A stretch of 13,451 nucleotides of DNA from Candidatus Odinarchaeota archaeon. Its GTDB lineage: Archaea; Asgardarchaeota; JAGGXT01. A program made the position numbers and the translations under genes. The notes beneath the pieces are model-generated. The model was given only the letters and a program-made list of their open reading frames with translations, was not told where the DNA came from and searched no databases. Shown one piece after another: positions 5,575-13,451 of the stretch (within the stretch, counting starts at the first letter, position 1; each line of letters begins with the position of its first letter). Location of the stretch: positions 1 through 13,451 of the forward strand of contig JAGGXT010000326.1 in NCBI GenBank assembly GCA_021162905.1. The letters are read 5' to 3'.

Positions 5575-7482
5575 GTATTTAGCTAACCTTTCTTTAAGTA
5601 AGATACTGACTCTTTTTCCATCAGCCCGGCCACGTATAATGCGCATCAATTCACCCATTAGTTTCCCCATTGCCCTCTCCCCACGTTCTTTGATGTAATC
5701 GATATTCTCCTTAATCGTTTTATCTATTAGTGATATTATTTCTTCGTCTGTCATCTGACTTAGACCCAATGCAGTAATTGCTAAGTTAACGTCCTTATCT
5801 GGATTTTTAGCTATCCATGATAAAACTTGAGGAATCGCCTCTTTTACGATTTTTCCATCAGCTATTAATTTAAACATTTCAATTATCTTCTCTTCACTTA
5901 TATTTTCAACAGGCACTCCATCTCTTTTCAAACTCTTTAATGTATTTTCTAAAGTTGTCGCTACTAAAACTGGGGGGACTTTGATTGTGGAAACAATATA
6001 TTCAAATAAATCAACATTTAAAGACTTAACTAAACTCATTGCTAGCTGCTCACTAAGCTTATACTCTTTTATAAAACGATCTAATTTTTTCTCTGGAAGT
6101 TCAGGAAGATTTTCTTTAATCCTTGTAAGCCAATCCTTAGTAACCTTTACTGGAGGTATATCAGTTTCGGGATACATTCTAGCTGCACCAGGTCGAGGGC
6201 GAGAATAATGTGTTGTTCCATCAGGATTTGCAGCTCTCGTTTCCTCTGGAACCCCTTTAAATGCTTCTTTACAACGATCCACTACAACCTTAAGTGCTTG
6301 TTCTGTTTTTTCTTTTGGGCCTGCAACAATTACAATAGCATCCTCATCATTAGCTGCGAAAAATTGTCTTAATTTTTCAACTTCTGTTTGTGTTATACCA
6401 TAATTTGGTAGCTCATCTGTATGAAAGATACCTTTGAGTCCAGCCCAAAATTTGACATAATCAGCAAGCTCTGTACCAAATCGTCTATTTGGTTGTAATT
6501 CATAACCAAGAAGCCCACCAAATTTTGGCAGTTTAACACCAAGAATTACTTGTCCCTTATCTAGTGCTCGCCTTAAAATTTTTGATTTCGTATCGTGGAA
6601 TATCTCATTCAACACCTTGAAATCATACGTTAATTTATCAGGATCCGCGTTTCTTTCTATTAGTTTTTTCTTTAATTCCAATAACCTTATCTGACGCAAT
6701 GCCTCATACTTTACGATCTTATCGATCAGTTCTAGCTTTTGTACACCTTTTATTTCAATTATAGCACCGTCTTTAATAGACACATTTAGATCTTGTCTAA
6801 TTGTGCCTAATCCACGTTTAACTTTCTTTGTTGCACGAAGAATTTGACCTATTCTAAGTGCAATCCTACGTGCTTCATCTGGAGAGTTTATATCAGGTGC
6901 AGTAGCAATTTCTATTAATGGTATACCCAATCTATCAAGACGATAGGTCACAAATTTATCATCTTCTGAGATTTTCCTAGCCGCGTCTTCCTCCAAACAT
7001 ATCGTTTGAATACCAATTTTCTTCCCAGTTTCTGAATCCTCTACATAGCCCCCTAGTGCGATTATTGATGTTCTCTGAAAACCTGCAGTATTAGAACCAT
7101 CAATAACTATCTTTCTCATAACATGAATTTCATCAACTATATTTGAATTTAATAACATTGCAACAGTTAATGCAATTTCTATGGCTTCTCTATTTAAAGG
7201 ATGTGGGGGCTCTTCATCTAACTCAACAAGACACACAGTATCATTGTATCCCTCATACACGTATTTTTTCCCTTTCTCATACTCAAAACGTGCAGCTGGG
7301 TCTATCTCACCAAGCTCACTCTGAGTTGGTCTTAATTCTCTTATAATCTTAAAATGTGGATCATCTTCTCTTAGTATCGTAGGGCATGCGCAGAAAAGCT
7401 TACAGGTGGTATTAAGCTGTTGATGTATTTCTAAGCCAACTTTTAAACCTATTTTATCATAGTCAATATTTATTTTATCCAT
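5560..7482 (-). CDS. gatE: Glu-tRNA(Gln) amidotransferase subunit E
   Basis: GatE is the kinase/transamidase subunit of the archaeal GatDE complex: it phosphorylates Glu on misacylated Glu-tRNA(Gln) and amidates it with ammonia from GatD. The 640-residue protein opens with the GatB-family cradle (VGLEIHQQL, 15-23; RKIVIDGSNTAGFQR, about 123-137) and the family signature YRLDRLGIPLIEI (180-192). An insertion of about 130 residues in the middle fits the AspRS-like GAD domain that separates GatE from GatB. The C-terminal 120 residues form the YqeY-like tRNA-binding tail (ending GKLMGELMRIIRGRADGK...). ATG at 7482 is chosen because AGGTGAT (7493-7487) lies at the right distance; GTG at 7491 is inside it. 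The 3' end overlaps the convergent ASCH gene by 15 nt. Confidence 0.95.
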   Translation of the reverse strand: MDKINIDYDKIGLKVGLEIHQQLNTTCKLFCACPTILREDDPHFKIIRELRPTQSELGEIDPAARFEYEKGKKYVYEGYNDTVCLVELDEEPPHPLNREAIEIALTVAMLLNSNIVDEIHVMRKIVIDGSNTAGFQRTSIIALGGYVEDSETGKKIGIQTICLEEDAARKISEDDKFVTYRLDRLGIPLIEIATAPDINSPDEARRIALRIGQILRATKKVKRGLGTIRQDLNVSIKDGAIIEIKGVQKLELIDKIVKYEALRQIRLLELKKKLIERNADPDKLTYDFKVLNEIFHDTKSKILRRALDKGQVILGVKLPKFGGLLGYELQPNRRFGTELADYVKFWAGLKGIFHTDELPNYGITQTEVEKLRQFFAANDEDAIVIVAGPKEKTEQALKVVVDRCKEAFKGVPEETRAANPDGTTHYSRPRPGAARMYPETDIPPVKVTKDWLTRIKENLPELPEKKLDRFIKEYKLSEQLAMSLVKSLNVDLFEYIVSTIKVPPVLVATTLENTLKSLKRDGVPVENISEEKIIEMFKLIADGKIVKEAIPQVLSWIAKNPDKDVNLAITALGLSQMTDEEIISLIDKTIKENIDYIKERGERAMGKLMGELMRIIRGRADGKRVSILLKERLAKYLTSQ

Positions 7483-7487
7483 GATTA

Positions 7488-8828
7488 TCACCTATTAGAA
7501 TATTCATTATAGAGTGTCTGATCTGTTATCTCACCAGCTATATTCATTAACATAAGTTTTCTAACTTCATCATAATCTCTAGTTTGGCCCAATACCCACA
7601 TCAATTTCACATAAGCTGTTTCGGGAAGCATATCCTCACCAGGAATTACGCCAAGAGCTTGTAATTCTCGACCAGTTCTATAAACGTTCATGTTTATTCG
7701 TCCCCAAATACACTGACTTGTCATAACTACAGGAATGTTTTCTTTTTTAGCTCGCCTAAGGCTATCATAAATTACAGTTGGAGCATGTCCTAATCCAGTC
7801 CCCTCTAGAATTATACCATGATAGCCTTTATCTATAAGATAATCAATTATTTCAGGATTAAAGCCAGGATAAGTTTTTATAAGTGCTACTTTTTCATCAA
7901 ACTTTGCAACAACTTCTAATTCTCGAGACTTATCTCTAGGAATAAAATCCCTCCACAACACTTCAATACTTTTGCTATCAGTTCTAGCAATCGGAGAGAC
8001 ATTTACAGACTGAAAAGCATCTCTTCTACTGGTATGATTTTTTCTAACTTTTGTACCTAAATGAACATAACAATATTTGTCCTCACTAGCAGCATGCATA
8101 ACAACAGTGACGTAAGCGAATGGTGCCCGCCCTGCAACTAGTACTGCGCTTTTTAAATTCAATGCTGCATCGCTGCTCGGCCTATCACTACTTCTTTGAG
8201 CTCCAACAAGAGCTATAGTAACTGGTAAATTCCTTAACGCGAAACTTAATGCAGCTGCCGTATATCCCATAGTATCAGTACCATGAGTTATAACTATCCC
8301 ATCAAACCCCCTTTTAATATACTCTTTTATCTCATTTACCATCGTTATCCAATGTTTAGCTGTAATATTTTCACTAAAAACTGAAAACAATAACTTAGCA
8401 TCTAATTCAGCCAATTCACCTAATTCTGGGACTATATTATACAAATCTCGAGCATCATAAGCTGGATAAACAGCGCCGCTATGATAATCAACTCGGCTTG
8501 CAATAGTACCCCCCGTTGTTAATATAGCTACTTTTGGTAGTTCCTTTTTTGTAATAATTGGAACTTCAGGTGGTTTTGGTTCTACCTTTACAGAGATTCC
8601 TAATTTTTTAATACTTTTTATATTATCAACATGAATACCCATATTATAACCATTTTTTAGTTTAATTAGAAGGTATTTATCATCTAAACCAATTTCCCCA
8701 CGAGGTAACACAATACCCTCGATTTTTAAACCATCGATCCTTTCAACTAAAACTTTATCACCAATCTTAATAGACAAACGGTTTAATAATTCACCTACTT
8801 TACCAAAATATCCAAGCTCGTCACTCAA
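7488..8828 (-). CDS. gatD: Glu-tRNA(Gln) amidotransferase subunit D
   Basis: GatD is the asparaginase-like subunit that releases ammonia from Asn or Gln for GatE. The protein of about 446 residues has an N-terminal beta-barrel domain (about 1-85), the linker EPKPPEVP, then the type I/II asparaginase fold with LTTGGTIAS (103-111, first catalytic Thr) and THGTDTMGYTA (181-191, second Thr-Asp pair). The following RPSSDAALNLKSA and KVRKNHTSRRDAFQS are also typical. A perfect GAGGTGATC ribosome binding site (8839-8831) points to TTG at 8828 as the start; GTG at 8837 is in frame but lies within that site, and no ATG is available. The stop codon TGA lies inside the gatE ribosome binding site, 5 nt before gatE, so the pair forms a coupled operon. 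Confidence 0.94.
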   Translation of the reverse strand: MSDELGYFGKVGELLNRLSIKIGDKVLVERIDGLKIEGIVLPRGEIGLDDKYLLIKLKNGYNMGIHVDNIKSIKKLGISVKVEPKPPEVPIITKKELPKVAILTTGGTIASRVDYHSGAVYPAYDARDLYNIVPELGELAELDAKLLFSVFSENITAKHWITMVNEIKEYIKRGFDGIVITHGTDTMGYTAAALSFALRNLPVTIALVGAQRSSDRPSSDAALNLKSAVLVAGRAPFAYVTVVMHAASEDKYCYVHLGTKVRKNHTSRRDAFQSVNVSPIARTDSKSIEVLWRDFIPRDKSRELEVVAKFDEKVALIKTYPGFNPEIIDYLIDKGYHGIILEGTGLGHAPTVIYDSLRRAKKENIPVVMTSQCIWGRINMNVYRTGRELQALGVIPGEDMLPETAYVKLMWVLGQTRDYDEVRKLMLMNIAGEITDQTLYNEYSNR

Positions 8829-8880
8829 GAAGATCACCTCATATGCGCATAATTAATTGAAACGACAAAATGATGTTCTG

Positions 8881-8890
8881 CATTATATTA
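8881..8890 (-). promoter_or_regulatory. possible TATA box of gatD-gatE
   Basis: On the minus strand, TAATATAATG lies about 26 nt upstream of position 8859, giving a leader of about 30 nt to the TTG start. It is the best TATA match in the 133-nt divergent gap on this strand, but AT-rich sequence makes chance matches easy. Confidence 0.3.
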
Positions 8891-8920
8891 CAATTATCTA
8901 TGGATAAATCAAAACAAAAA

Positions 8921-8929
8921 GTATTTAAG
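8921..8929 (+). promoter_or_regulatory. TATA box of the GNAT gene
   Basis: GTATTTAAG preceded by an A-rich run (8911-8920) lies about 26 nt before 8950. Transcription would start just before or at the ribosome binding site AGAGGTGAT (8948-8956), giving a very short leader. Confidence 0.4.
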
Positions 8930-8961
8930 AGTAACCGTATGTCTTGGAGAGGTGATATAAA

Positions 8962-9441
8962 ATGAAAATTATCAGATTTCCACACATGATCAGAGATGAG
9001 AAATTATTACAAGCGTTGAGTGAAATTTGGTTAGAGTACATGATCGAAAATGAAACTACTATACAGAAGAGATATCATGTTAAGAATAGCAATGGGGAGG
9101 TTAATATTACAATTAATAAGATTAAGAATGTAATCAAGAACTTAGCAGATTCTAATAGTGGGGTAACAATTCTTTTGCAAAAAGAAAAAATTATTGGTTT
9201 TATAACATATCACATTATTTCTAAGGTAACAGCAATCATTACCAACATCTACATTAAAAAAGATTTTAGAGGCAGAGGGTATGGGACTGTACTTTTAAAG
9301 GATATGGAAGAATATTTAATGCTAAAAGGGATAAAGGAATTGAGACTTTACGCAATTTCTGATAGTTCTATTCATTTCTTTAAGAAACACAATTATGTTC
9401 TGAGTTCAACTGGAGAAATAATGACAAAAAGTATGATATAA
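8962..9441 (+). CDS. GNAT family N-acetyltransferase
   Basis: The 159-residue protein carries the GNAT acetyl-CoA binding segment: strand AIITNIYIKKDF (91-102) followed by RGRGYGTVLLKDME (103-116), the pyrophosphate-binding loop and helix. It then has KELRLYAIS (125-133) and SIHFFKKHNYV (136-146), the usual C-terminal motif of the fold. The N-terminal 70 residues are charged and variable, as in many GNATs, and give no hint of the substrate. AGAGGTGAT supports the ATG start. It is divergent from gatD and converges with ileS with a 10-nt gap, so it is probably transcribed alone. A small-molecule or protein N-terminal target is equally possible. Confidence 0.85.
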   Translation: MKIIRFPHMIRDEKLLQALSEIWLEYMIENETTIQKRYHVKNSNGEVNITINKIKNVIKNLADSNSGVTILLQKEKIIGFITYHIISKVTAIITNIYIKKDFRGRGYGTVLLKDMEEYLMLKGIKELRLYAISDSSIHFFKKHNYVLSSTGEIMTKSMI

Positions 9442-9454
9442 TAAAAAATTATTA
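9439..9454. terminator. palindrome holding both convergent stop codons
   Basis: TAATAA (9439-9444), four A, then TTATTA (9449-9454) is a perfect inverted repeat. It contains the TAA stop of the GNAT gene, followed by a second TAA, and on the other strand the TAA stop of ileS. The A/T runs could end transcription from both sides. Pure A-T stems are weak, so termination by hairpin is doubtful. Confidence 0.3.
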
Positions 9455-12400
9455 CGGAACGATCTCAAGTTTTACTTTTAATTTCTCGATATTCCATTCT
9501 TTTACTAATCCCTTGCTTTGTATTCCCTTTGAAATGCTTCTTGCTAATGTTTCACCCTTGATATACTCTATGAATTTGTTTATCGTTTTTTCTATCAGCG
9601 GGTCACCATCATAATAAACGTCTATTTGTTGCGTATATTGAAGGTCCATCTGTTTTCTCATTTCTTGTATTCGCCTGACTACATCACGTGCAAGACCCTC
9701 AAGAAGTAATGGTTCATCAATTTTGGTATCAAGAACTACTTCTATTTTGCCCTTTGAGGAATATGAATATCCTTCTTTTGCAGATTTACGAATATTTAGA
9801 TCTTCTGTTATTAAAATTATTTCTTGCCCATTTAAGGTTAGTTTAAGCTTGCCATCACTCATTATACACTTTTCAATCTCTTCAGGTTGCATGCTAGAAA
9901 GCTTTCTCTCTATTGGTTTGACTAATTCTTTGAATTTTGGACCTACTTTTTCATAGTTCAATTTAACTGTTACCTCAAGAAATTCTGATAGATCATCTGC
10001 AAATTTTATCTCCTTTACATTAAGCTCTTCCTTGATTACATCAAGTAGAGTTTCAACTTTCTTTTGATCTTCTTTAGATGGAAACTTAACGTATAATGTA
10101 TAAAGGGGTTGTCTAGCTTTTATTTTTGCTAGAAATCTAGCAGCTCTGCCCGCTTCGACTACAGTTATTGCAAGATTCATTCTCTCTTCAAGCTCTTTAT
10201 CTATCATTTTTTCATTAGGCTTTGGATAATCTGTATGATGTATGCTTTCAGGAGCGCTTTTATCAACAGTCCTTACTAGATTTTGGTATATTGCTTCGGT
10301 TATAAATGGAACAAATGGAGCTAATAATTTGATAACTGTTACAAGAGCTTCATATAAAGTTAAGTAAGCAGATATTTTATCTTCTGTTAACTCTTCTTCC
10401 CAAAATCTTCTTCTCGATCTTCTGACATACCAATTACTTAGTTCATTAATGACAAAATGTTCGATTGTCCTCCCAGCTTTATGTAACTCATAAGAGTTTA
10501 GATAATTTCTTACTTCTTGTATAACTGAATTCAATCGTGATATTAACCACCTATCAAGTTCACTTCTTTTTTCGTAAGGCAATGAAAACTCCATCGGATT
10601 AAAGTTATCTATATTTGCATAGGTCACAAAGAAGGTATATGTATTCCAAAGCGTACCTATGAAGCGATTACGAATCTCTGAAACAACCTCAGGTATAAAT
10701 CGCATAGGCTCCCATGGAGCACTATTGGTTAAAAGATACCAGCGAAGACTATCCGCACCATCTCTATTGAAGAATTCCCATGGATCTATAACATTTCCTT
10801 TACTTTTACTCATCTTTCGTCCATATTTATCAAGAATTAGACCCAAAACAACAACATTCTTGTACGCAGGTTTATTGAAAAGAGCTGTAGATATCGCTAG
10901 TAAACTATAAAACCAACCTCTTGTTTGATCCACAGCTTCGCTTATAAAGTCTACAGGAAATTCTTCCTCAAATTTTTCCCTGCCTTCAAACGGATAATGA
11001 TGTTGAGCAAATGGAGCCGCTCCTGAATCATACCACACGTCTATAACATCAGGTACTCTATTCATAGTTCCTCCACATTTTGGACATTTAAGCTTCACTT
11101 TATCTATGTAAGGTTTATGCAAATCACTCAAATCCACATCATTTAATGCCATACTTTTTATCTCTTGTCTACTACCAATTACTTGTATATGTCCGCATTT
11201 TTCACAAGTCCATATTGGTAAAGGTGTACCCCAGTATCGCTCTCTACTAAGAGCCCAGTCGACTACATTTTCAAGAAAATTGCCAAAACGCCCATATTTT
11301 ATATTTTCAGGAACCCAATTTATTAGTTCATTATTTTTCAATAAATTTTCTTTCAGCTTAGACATTGCAATGAACCATGCTTTCCTCGCATAGTTAATCA
11401 ATGGTGTCTCACATCGCCAGCAAAATGGATAATCGTGCTCATAAAGACCCTTCTTATAGAGCATACCTCTTTTCTCAAGATCTTTTATGATAAGTTTGTC
11501 GGCTTCTTTAAAGAACAATCCTTTGAAGTCAACAGCTTCATCCTTGACTATACCATCCTCTCTAACTAGTTGCAAGATTGGTAAACCATATTCCTTACCA
11601 ACCTCATAGTCCTCTTGACCATATGCAGGAGCTATATGAACAATCCCAGTGCCTTCTTCTACTGTTACAAAATCAGCCAATACCACATAATATGCAGGTG
11701 CATCAAGTTCTACATATTTAAATAATGGCTCATACTCTTTTCTCTCTAATTCTTTGCCTTTGAAAGTTTTCAGTATTTTATAGTCTCCTTCTATGACCTC
11801 ATCAACTAGTTCTTTCGCCAATATGTATTTATCATTTCCTTGCTGAATTAAAACATAATCAAGCTCTGGATGGACTGCAAGAGCCACGTTGGATAATAAA
11901 GTCCATGGAGTAGTAGTCCAAGCTAGAAAGTATGTATTGTCTTCTCCTTTTACTTTAAACTTAACATAAAGTGATGGGTCTTTTACAGATTTGTATCCTA
12001 AAGATACTTCATGGCTACTCAGAGGGGTCCCGCAACGAGGACAATACCATACTATTTTATATCCCCTATACAGAAGGCCTTTTTCATATAATGTTTTTAA
12101 GCTCCACCAAACACTTTCAATATAGTCATTGTCGAGTGTTATATAAGGATGCTCCATGTCAATCCAGAACCCAAGTCGTTCAGTCATGTCAACCCATGCT
12201 TTCTCATATTTGAAGACACTTTCCTTACAAAGTTTGTTAAATTTCTCAATTCCAAAATCTTCAATTTCTTTCTTGCTGTTTATTCCTAACATTTTCTCTA
12301 CTTCTATCTCTACAGGGAGTCCGTGGGTATCCCAGCCGGCTTTTCTTGGTACAAAGTAGCCATCCATTGCTTTGAAACGACAAACTAAATCTTTTACAGT

Positions 12401-12586
12401 TCTGGTCAATACGTGGCCTGGATGAGGTAAACCATTTGCTGTAGGTGGTCCTTCTAGAAAAACAAATTTTGGAGCATTTTTTCGTAACTCTAGTTGTTTT
12501 TCAAAGGCCCTTATCTTTTTCCATAGTTTTAGAACTTCTTCCTCAAGTTTTGGAAAATCTACAGTAGGCTTTACTGGTTTAAACAT
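9452..12586 (-). CDS. ileS: isoleucyl-tRNA synthetase
   Basis: IleRS joins isoleucine to tRNA(Ile). The 1044-residue class I enzyme has the HIGH motif as HPGH (55-58) in GPPTANGLPHPGH and the KMSKS motif (591-595) followed by KGNVIDPWEF. The editing domain is intact, with LAWTTTPWTLLSN and a GTGIVHIAPAYGQEDYEVG segment that keeps the conserved Asp used to reject misacylated valine. Zinc-binding Cys clusters are seen (CPRC, CWRC, CEKC...CPKC), followed by a tryptophan-rich anticodon-binding region (RRSRRRFWEEE) and a long C-terminal extension typical of archaeal/eukaryotic-type IleRS. AGGAGGT (12599-12593) is 6 nt before the ATG. The leader may fold over this site (see the separate entry). It is transcribed from its own promoter. 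Confidence 0.97.
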   Translation of the reverse strand: MFKPVKPTVDFPKLEEEVLKLWKKIRAFEKQLELRKNAPKFVFLEGPPTANGLPHPGHVLTRTVKDLVCRFKAMDGYFVPRKAGWDTHGLPVEIEVEKMLGINSKKEIEDFGIEKFNKLCKESVFKYEKAWVDMTERLGFWIDMEHPYITLDNDYIESVWWSLKTLYEKGLLYRGYKIVWYCPRCGTPLSSHEVSLGYKSVKDPSLYVKFKVKGEDNTYFLAWTTTPWTLLSNVALAVHPELDYVLIQQGNDKYILAKELVDEVIEGDYKILKTFKGKELERKEYEPLFKYVELDAPAYYVVLADFVTVEEGTGIVHIAPAYGQEDYEVGKEYGLPILQLVREDGIVKDEAVDFKGLFFKEADKLIIKDLEKRGMLYKKGLYEHDYPFCWRCETPLINYARKAWFIAMSKLKENLLKNNELINWVPENIKYGRFGNFLENVVDWALSRERYWGTPLPIWTCEKCGHIQVIGSRQEIKSMALNDVDLSDLHKPYIDKVKLKCPKCGGTMNRVPDVIDVWYDSGAAPFAQHHYPFEGREKFEEEFPVDFISEAVDQTRGWFYSLLAISTALFNKPAYKNVVVLGLILDKYGRKMSKSKGNVIDPWEFFNRDGADSLRWYLLTNSAPWEPMRFIPEVVSEIRNRFIGTLWNTYTFFVTYANIDNFNPMEFSLPYEKRSELDRWLISRLNSVIQEVRNYLNSYELHKAGRTIEHFVINELSNWYVRRSRRRFWEEELTEDKISAYLTLYEALVTVIKLLAPFVPFITEAIYQNLVRTVDKSAPESIHHTDYPKPNEKMIDKELEERMNLAITVVEAGRAARFLAKIKARQPLYTLYVKFPSKEDQKKVETLLDVIKEELNVKEIKFADDLSEFLEVTVKLNYEKVGPKFKELVKPIERKLSSMQPEEIEKCIMSDGKLKLTLNGQEIILITEDLNIRKSAKEGYSYSSKGKIEVVLDTKIDEPLLLEGLARDVVRRIQEMRKQMDLQYTQQIDVYYDGDPLIEKTINKFIEYIKGETLARSISKGIQSKGLVKEWNIEKLKVKLEIVP

Positions 12587-12590
12587 CCAA

Positions 12591-12628
12591 ATACCTCCTA
12601 TCTAGGTATATTAACTCTTTAGGAGAGT
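12591..12628 (-). promoter_or_regulatory. ileS leader with mutually exclusive hairpins over the ribosome binding site
   Basis: On the minus strand, ATACCT (12609-12604) pairs with AGGTAT (12596-12591), partly hiding the AGGAGGT ribosome binding site. Upstream, ACTCT (12628-12624) and AGAGT (12618-12614) form a 5-bp hairpin. CTCCTA (12625-12620), which overlaps that hairpin, is also complementary to TAGGAG (12600-12595) in the ribosome binding site. The three pairings cannot all form together. Translational control of ileS is inference; short complementarities to a ribosome binding site do occur by chance. Confidence 0.3.
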
Positions 12629-12665
12629 AAAATAAGCAAGAAAGAGACGAATTTTTTTTCACACA

Positions 12666-12674
12666 ATTATAAAA
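12666..12674 (-). promoter_or_regulatory. TATA box of ileS
   Basis: Minus-strand TTTTATAAT lies about 26 nt upstream of position 12644, predicting a leader of about 58 nt, the longest in the window. The BRE position just upstream overlaps an inverted repeat at 12675-12695. Confidence 0.5.
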
Positions 12675-12695
12675 GGGTCGAAATTTTACGATCCC
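12675..12695. repeat. inverted repeat next to the ileS TATA box
   Basis: GGGTCG (12675-12680) pairs with CGATCCC (12689-12695) with one bulged T and an 8-nt AT loop. It abuts the TATA box on its BRE side, where a repressor or activator could act. It could equally be an RNA hairpin downstream of the zinc-ribbon gene. Confidence 0.3.
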
Positions 12696-12731
12696 TCACT
12701 GAGAACACCTCATGCTTTAACCTAAAGTGAG
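12695..12731. repeat. compact set of nested inverted repeats
   Basis: CTCAC (12695-12699) pairs with GTGAG (12727-12731). Between them lie two further hairpins, TGAG/CTCA (12700-12712) and CTTTA/TAAAG (12715-12727), giving a small three-way-junction shape. It is followed on the plus strand by an AT-rich stretch. The stems are short, so this could be a protein-binding site, the end of the upstream zinc-ribbon transcript, or chance. Confidence 0.25.
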
Positions 12732-12772
12732 AAAATATATTTAAAAATATTTTGTTCAGTCTAAGGTATAAT

Positions 12773-13366
12773 TCATTGTGTTTTTTTACCGCAATAGGGA
12801 CAGTATGTAGCCGATACGCTGATGATTGATCCGCAATGTGGACATTTCTTTGTCGCCACGATAGTTTCTGGAGTTATTTTACTAACACCTTCAGCGGGTT
12901 CTAAATCAACTAATGGTGGTACTGTAACTGGAGATTGTGCCTTTTTTGTTGGAGAGAGAGATGTACCAACCAAACCTGCAAATATGCAAATAAAAAGACT
13001 AATTGCGAAATATATTAAATTTCCTTTTGAAATTATTTCATCTACAAGAAATGATAAAATCGCAGGTATTTTCCAAAGAATATAAGCAATAATTACAGTA
13101 ATTAAGGCTGTTGGAATGGTCTTTCTTACCTCTTTTGAAAATATTCCAAGAGCTATGCCACCTGCACTCCAAAGTATAAACGTATGTAGTTCATATCCTT
13201 GACGATAATCAAAAAGTGTAGCAAAAAGAGAAGCTATACTTCCTAAATAATTACCTGCTACTATATCATTTATAAAAGAGAACAAAATATCTTGTGAAAC
13301 AAGAAACAAAATTATAACCATAACTACATAGCTAATAATTATCGACTTTACACTGACAAACTTCAT
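12773..13366 (-). CDS. membrane protein with C-terminal zinc ribbon
   Basis: The 197-residue protein has four clear hydrophobic segments (about 6-24, 60-77, 85-108 and 117-135) and a weaker one near 40-52. A Pro/Ser-rich linker (about 137-160) leads to a short zinc ribbon with Cys175, Cys178, Cys189 and Cys192 in the CPHCG...CPYCGKK pattern. Proteins that join a few membrane helices to such a zinc ribbon are common in archaea and mostly uncharacterised; the ribbon is probably on the cytoplasmic side. GGAGG (13380-13376) supports the ATG at 13366. It lies upstream of ileS on the same strand, but 186 nt and a separate promoter separate them. I do not recognise a function. Confidence 0.75.
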   Translation of the reverse strand: MKFVSVKSIIISYVVMVIILFLVSQDILFSFINDIVAGNYLGSIASLFATLFDYRQGYELHTFILWSAGGIALGIFSKEVRKTIPTALITVIIAYILWKIPAILSFLVDEIISKGNLIYFAISLFICIFAGLVGTSLSPTKKAQSPVTVPPLVDLEPAEGVSKITPETIVATKKCPHCGSIISVSATYCPYCGKKTQ

Positions 13367-13451
13367 TATCTACTTCCTCCTATGTCTAAGTTATTATTAG
13401 AAACAAGAATATTTAGTAAAAGAATAAACGAATGCGATAAACAAACCTACA

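Noticed and set aside
8838..8961. ATGATGT in the gatD/GNAT gap as a C/D guide RNA
   Set aside because: The box is imperfect and no D box is found at a suitable distance.
12650..12660. T run as a terminator upstream of ileS
   Set aside because: It lies in the predicted ileS leader and on the minus strand reads as an A run, so it would not stop the minus-strand genes; no plus-strand gene needs it.

Overview
The window is AT-rich archaeal chromosome with dense core housekeeping genes. The archaeal assignment rests on gatD and gatE (the archaea-specific Glu-tRNA(Gln) amidotransferase), tmcA of the Nat10/Kre33 type, a proteasome alpha subunit, TATA-type promoters and GGAGGTGATC-type ribosome binding sites. 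A GC-rich structured RNA island inside AT-rich DNA suggests, but does not prove, a thermophile. I cannot name the species; a TACK or Asgard-type lineage is a guess.

Layout. At 111-641 (+) lies a small winged-helix protein with the E2F/DP recognition-helix signature followed by a coiled coil. It converges with a cyclophilin-like-fold protein at 678-1052 (-). The gap 1053-1303 holds a GC-rich double hairpin (1113-1237) that looks like an H/ACA-box guide RNA; its strand is debatable. An ASCH/PUA-like protein (1304-1735, +) converges, 2 nt apart, with psmA (1738-2460, -). A divergent promoter region (2461-2564) separates psmA from tmcA (2565-5072, +). tmcA overlaps a second ASCH gene (5059-5574, +) by 14 nt, and that gene converges with and overlaps the end of gatE. 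gatE (5560-7482) and gatD (7488-8828) form a tight minus-strand operon in the order gatD-gatE. A GNAT acetyltransferase (8962-9441, +) is divergent from gatD and converges with ileS (9452-12586, -). The gap 12587-12772 has the ileS promoter, a leader that can hide the ileS ribosome binding site, and a small structured repeat. The window ends with a membrane protein carrying a C-terminal zinc ribbon (12773-13366, -).

How the genes fit together. Most of the window serves tRNA function: TmcA makes N4-acetylcytidine (ac4C) in RNA, GatDE makes Gln-tRNA(Gln), and IleS charges tRNA(Ile). The most interesting points are: (1) the ASCH gene overlapping tmcA aligns with the E. coli ac4C amidohydrolase YqfB at the catalytic Lys and Thr, suggesting a writer/eraser pair; (2) the E2F-like winged-helix/coiled-coil protein with a GGCGCC palindrome in its own promoter; (3) the H/ACA-like RNA; (4) the possible RNA switch in the ileS leader. 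No mobile elements, CRISPR arrays, tRNA or rRNA genes were seen.
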